6,181 nucleotides of DNA. Origin: Micropepsaceae bacterium (lineage in GTDB: Bacteria > Pseudomonadota > Alphaproteobacteria > Micropepsales > Micropepsaceae). This document shows, one piece after another, positions 5,951-6,181 of this stretch. Positions within the stretch are counted from its first letter, which is position 1, and the number at the start of each line of letters is the position of its first letter. The notes under the pieces were generated by a model that searched no databases, was not told the DNA's origin, and saw only the letters and a program-made list of their open reading frames with translations. Location of the stretch: assembly GCA_025450355.1 (NCBI GenBank), contig JANWHR010000144.1, positions 1 to 6,181 on the forward strand, given 5' to 3'. The position numbers were made by a program, and so were the translations under genes.

Positions 5951-6181
5951 ATGAAACCGCCTCCGTTTTCCTATCACGATCCGCGCACCGTCTCCGACAC
6001 CATCGGTCTGCTGTCGCGGCTCGAAAACGCAAAATTGCTCGCCGGCGGCCAGTCGCTGATGCCGATGCTCAATTTCCGCTATGTGCTGCCGGACCACATC
6101 ATCGACCTCAACCGCGTTGACGGGCTGTCTTACATCCGCGAAACGGCCGCTGGTCTGGAATTTGGCGCCATGACACGGCAA
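5951..6181 (+). CDS. Molybdenum hydroxylase FAD-binding subunit, CoxM-like (5' part only, runs off window)
   Basis: The first 77 codons of a gene that stays open to the window end. The protein begins MKPPPFSYHDPRTVSDTIGL and has LLAGGQSLMPML (29-40), the first FAD pyrophosphate-binding motif of the CO dehydrogenase medium subunit/xanthine dehydrogenase FAD family (AGGHS in CoxM of Oligotropha; AGGQS, 31-35, here). It continues with DHIIDLNRVDGLSYI (48-62) and a strand leading to FGAMT (71-75), the normal order. The second motif (TIGG-type, near residue 110) lies beyond the edge. Full-length members have about 260-300 residues. The subunit carries electrons from the Fe-S subunit (CoxS type) to an acceptor, in complex with the molybdopterin subunit (CoxL type). 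Those two genes are expected next but cannot be seen. The CoxG-like gene upstream supports the assignment. The complex may hydroxylate a heteroaromatic or other substrate and need not oxidise CO. Confidence 0.92.
   Translation, partial: MKPPPFSYHDPRTVSDTIGLLSRLENAKLLAGGQSLMPMLNFRYVLPDHIIDLNRVDGLSYIRETAAGLEFGAMTRQ

Noticed and set aside
5567..6181. Minus-strand open frame of 204 codons running in from the right edge
   Set aside because: It covers the end of the UbiD-family gene and the CoxM-like start, both of which are clearly conserved, and has no protein features of its own.
5951..6181. Aerobic CO dehydrogenase proper
   Set aside because: The visible part fits the broad FAD-subunit family shared by many molybdenum hydroxylases. 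The CO-specific Cys loop lies in CoxL, which is not in the window, so CO oxidation cannot be claimed.

Overview
The window is a compact run of six genes, all on the + strand, from a GC-rich bacterium. Codon choice, the class 2 PyrD and the gene families suggest a proteobacterium, most likely an alphaproteobacterium, but this is inference from style and not from a marker gene. There is no RNA gene, mobile element, repeat array or CRISPR. The longest gap between genes is 13 bases, so there is no room for an internal promoter or terminator outside coding sequence and the genes look like one transcript that continues past the right edge and possibly past the left.

Layout: 6-1493, a FAD-dependent dehydrogenase of the fumarate reductase/tricarballylate dehydrogenase (TcuA-like) family; 1493-2809, an amidase-signature hydrolase; 2787-3407, a CoxG-like SRPBCC protein with a C-terminal hydrophobic tail; 3418-4497, class 2 (quinone-dependent) dihydroorotate dehydrogenase, pyrD; 4510-5937, a UbiD-family decarboxylase that should use prenylated FMN; 5951-6181, the first 77 residues of a CoxM-like FAD subunit of a molybdenum hydroxylase, cut by the window end. 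Junctions are tight: a TGATG overlap, a 23-base overlap, then gaps of 10, 12 and 13 bases.

Apart from pyrD the set reads as a catabolic module. A molybdenum hydroxylase (CoxM here; CoxS and CoxL expected just downstream) with CoxG as its membrane/quinone or maturation partner, a UbiD decarboxylase, an amidase and a flavin dehydrogenase would suit the breakdown of an aromatic or N-heteroaromatic acid: hydroxylation, decarboxylation, hydrolysis of an amide after ring opening, and oxidation of the resulting acid. The substrate cannot be read from the sequence. PyrD is the odd member: a housekeeping pyrimidine enzyme with all key residues present, lodged inside the module between CoxG and UbiD. 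The main points for a second look are this gene combination, the placement and GTG start of pyrD, and the replaced carboxylate-binding residues of the first flavoprotein.
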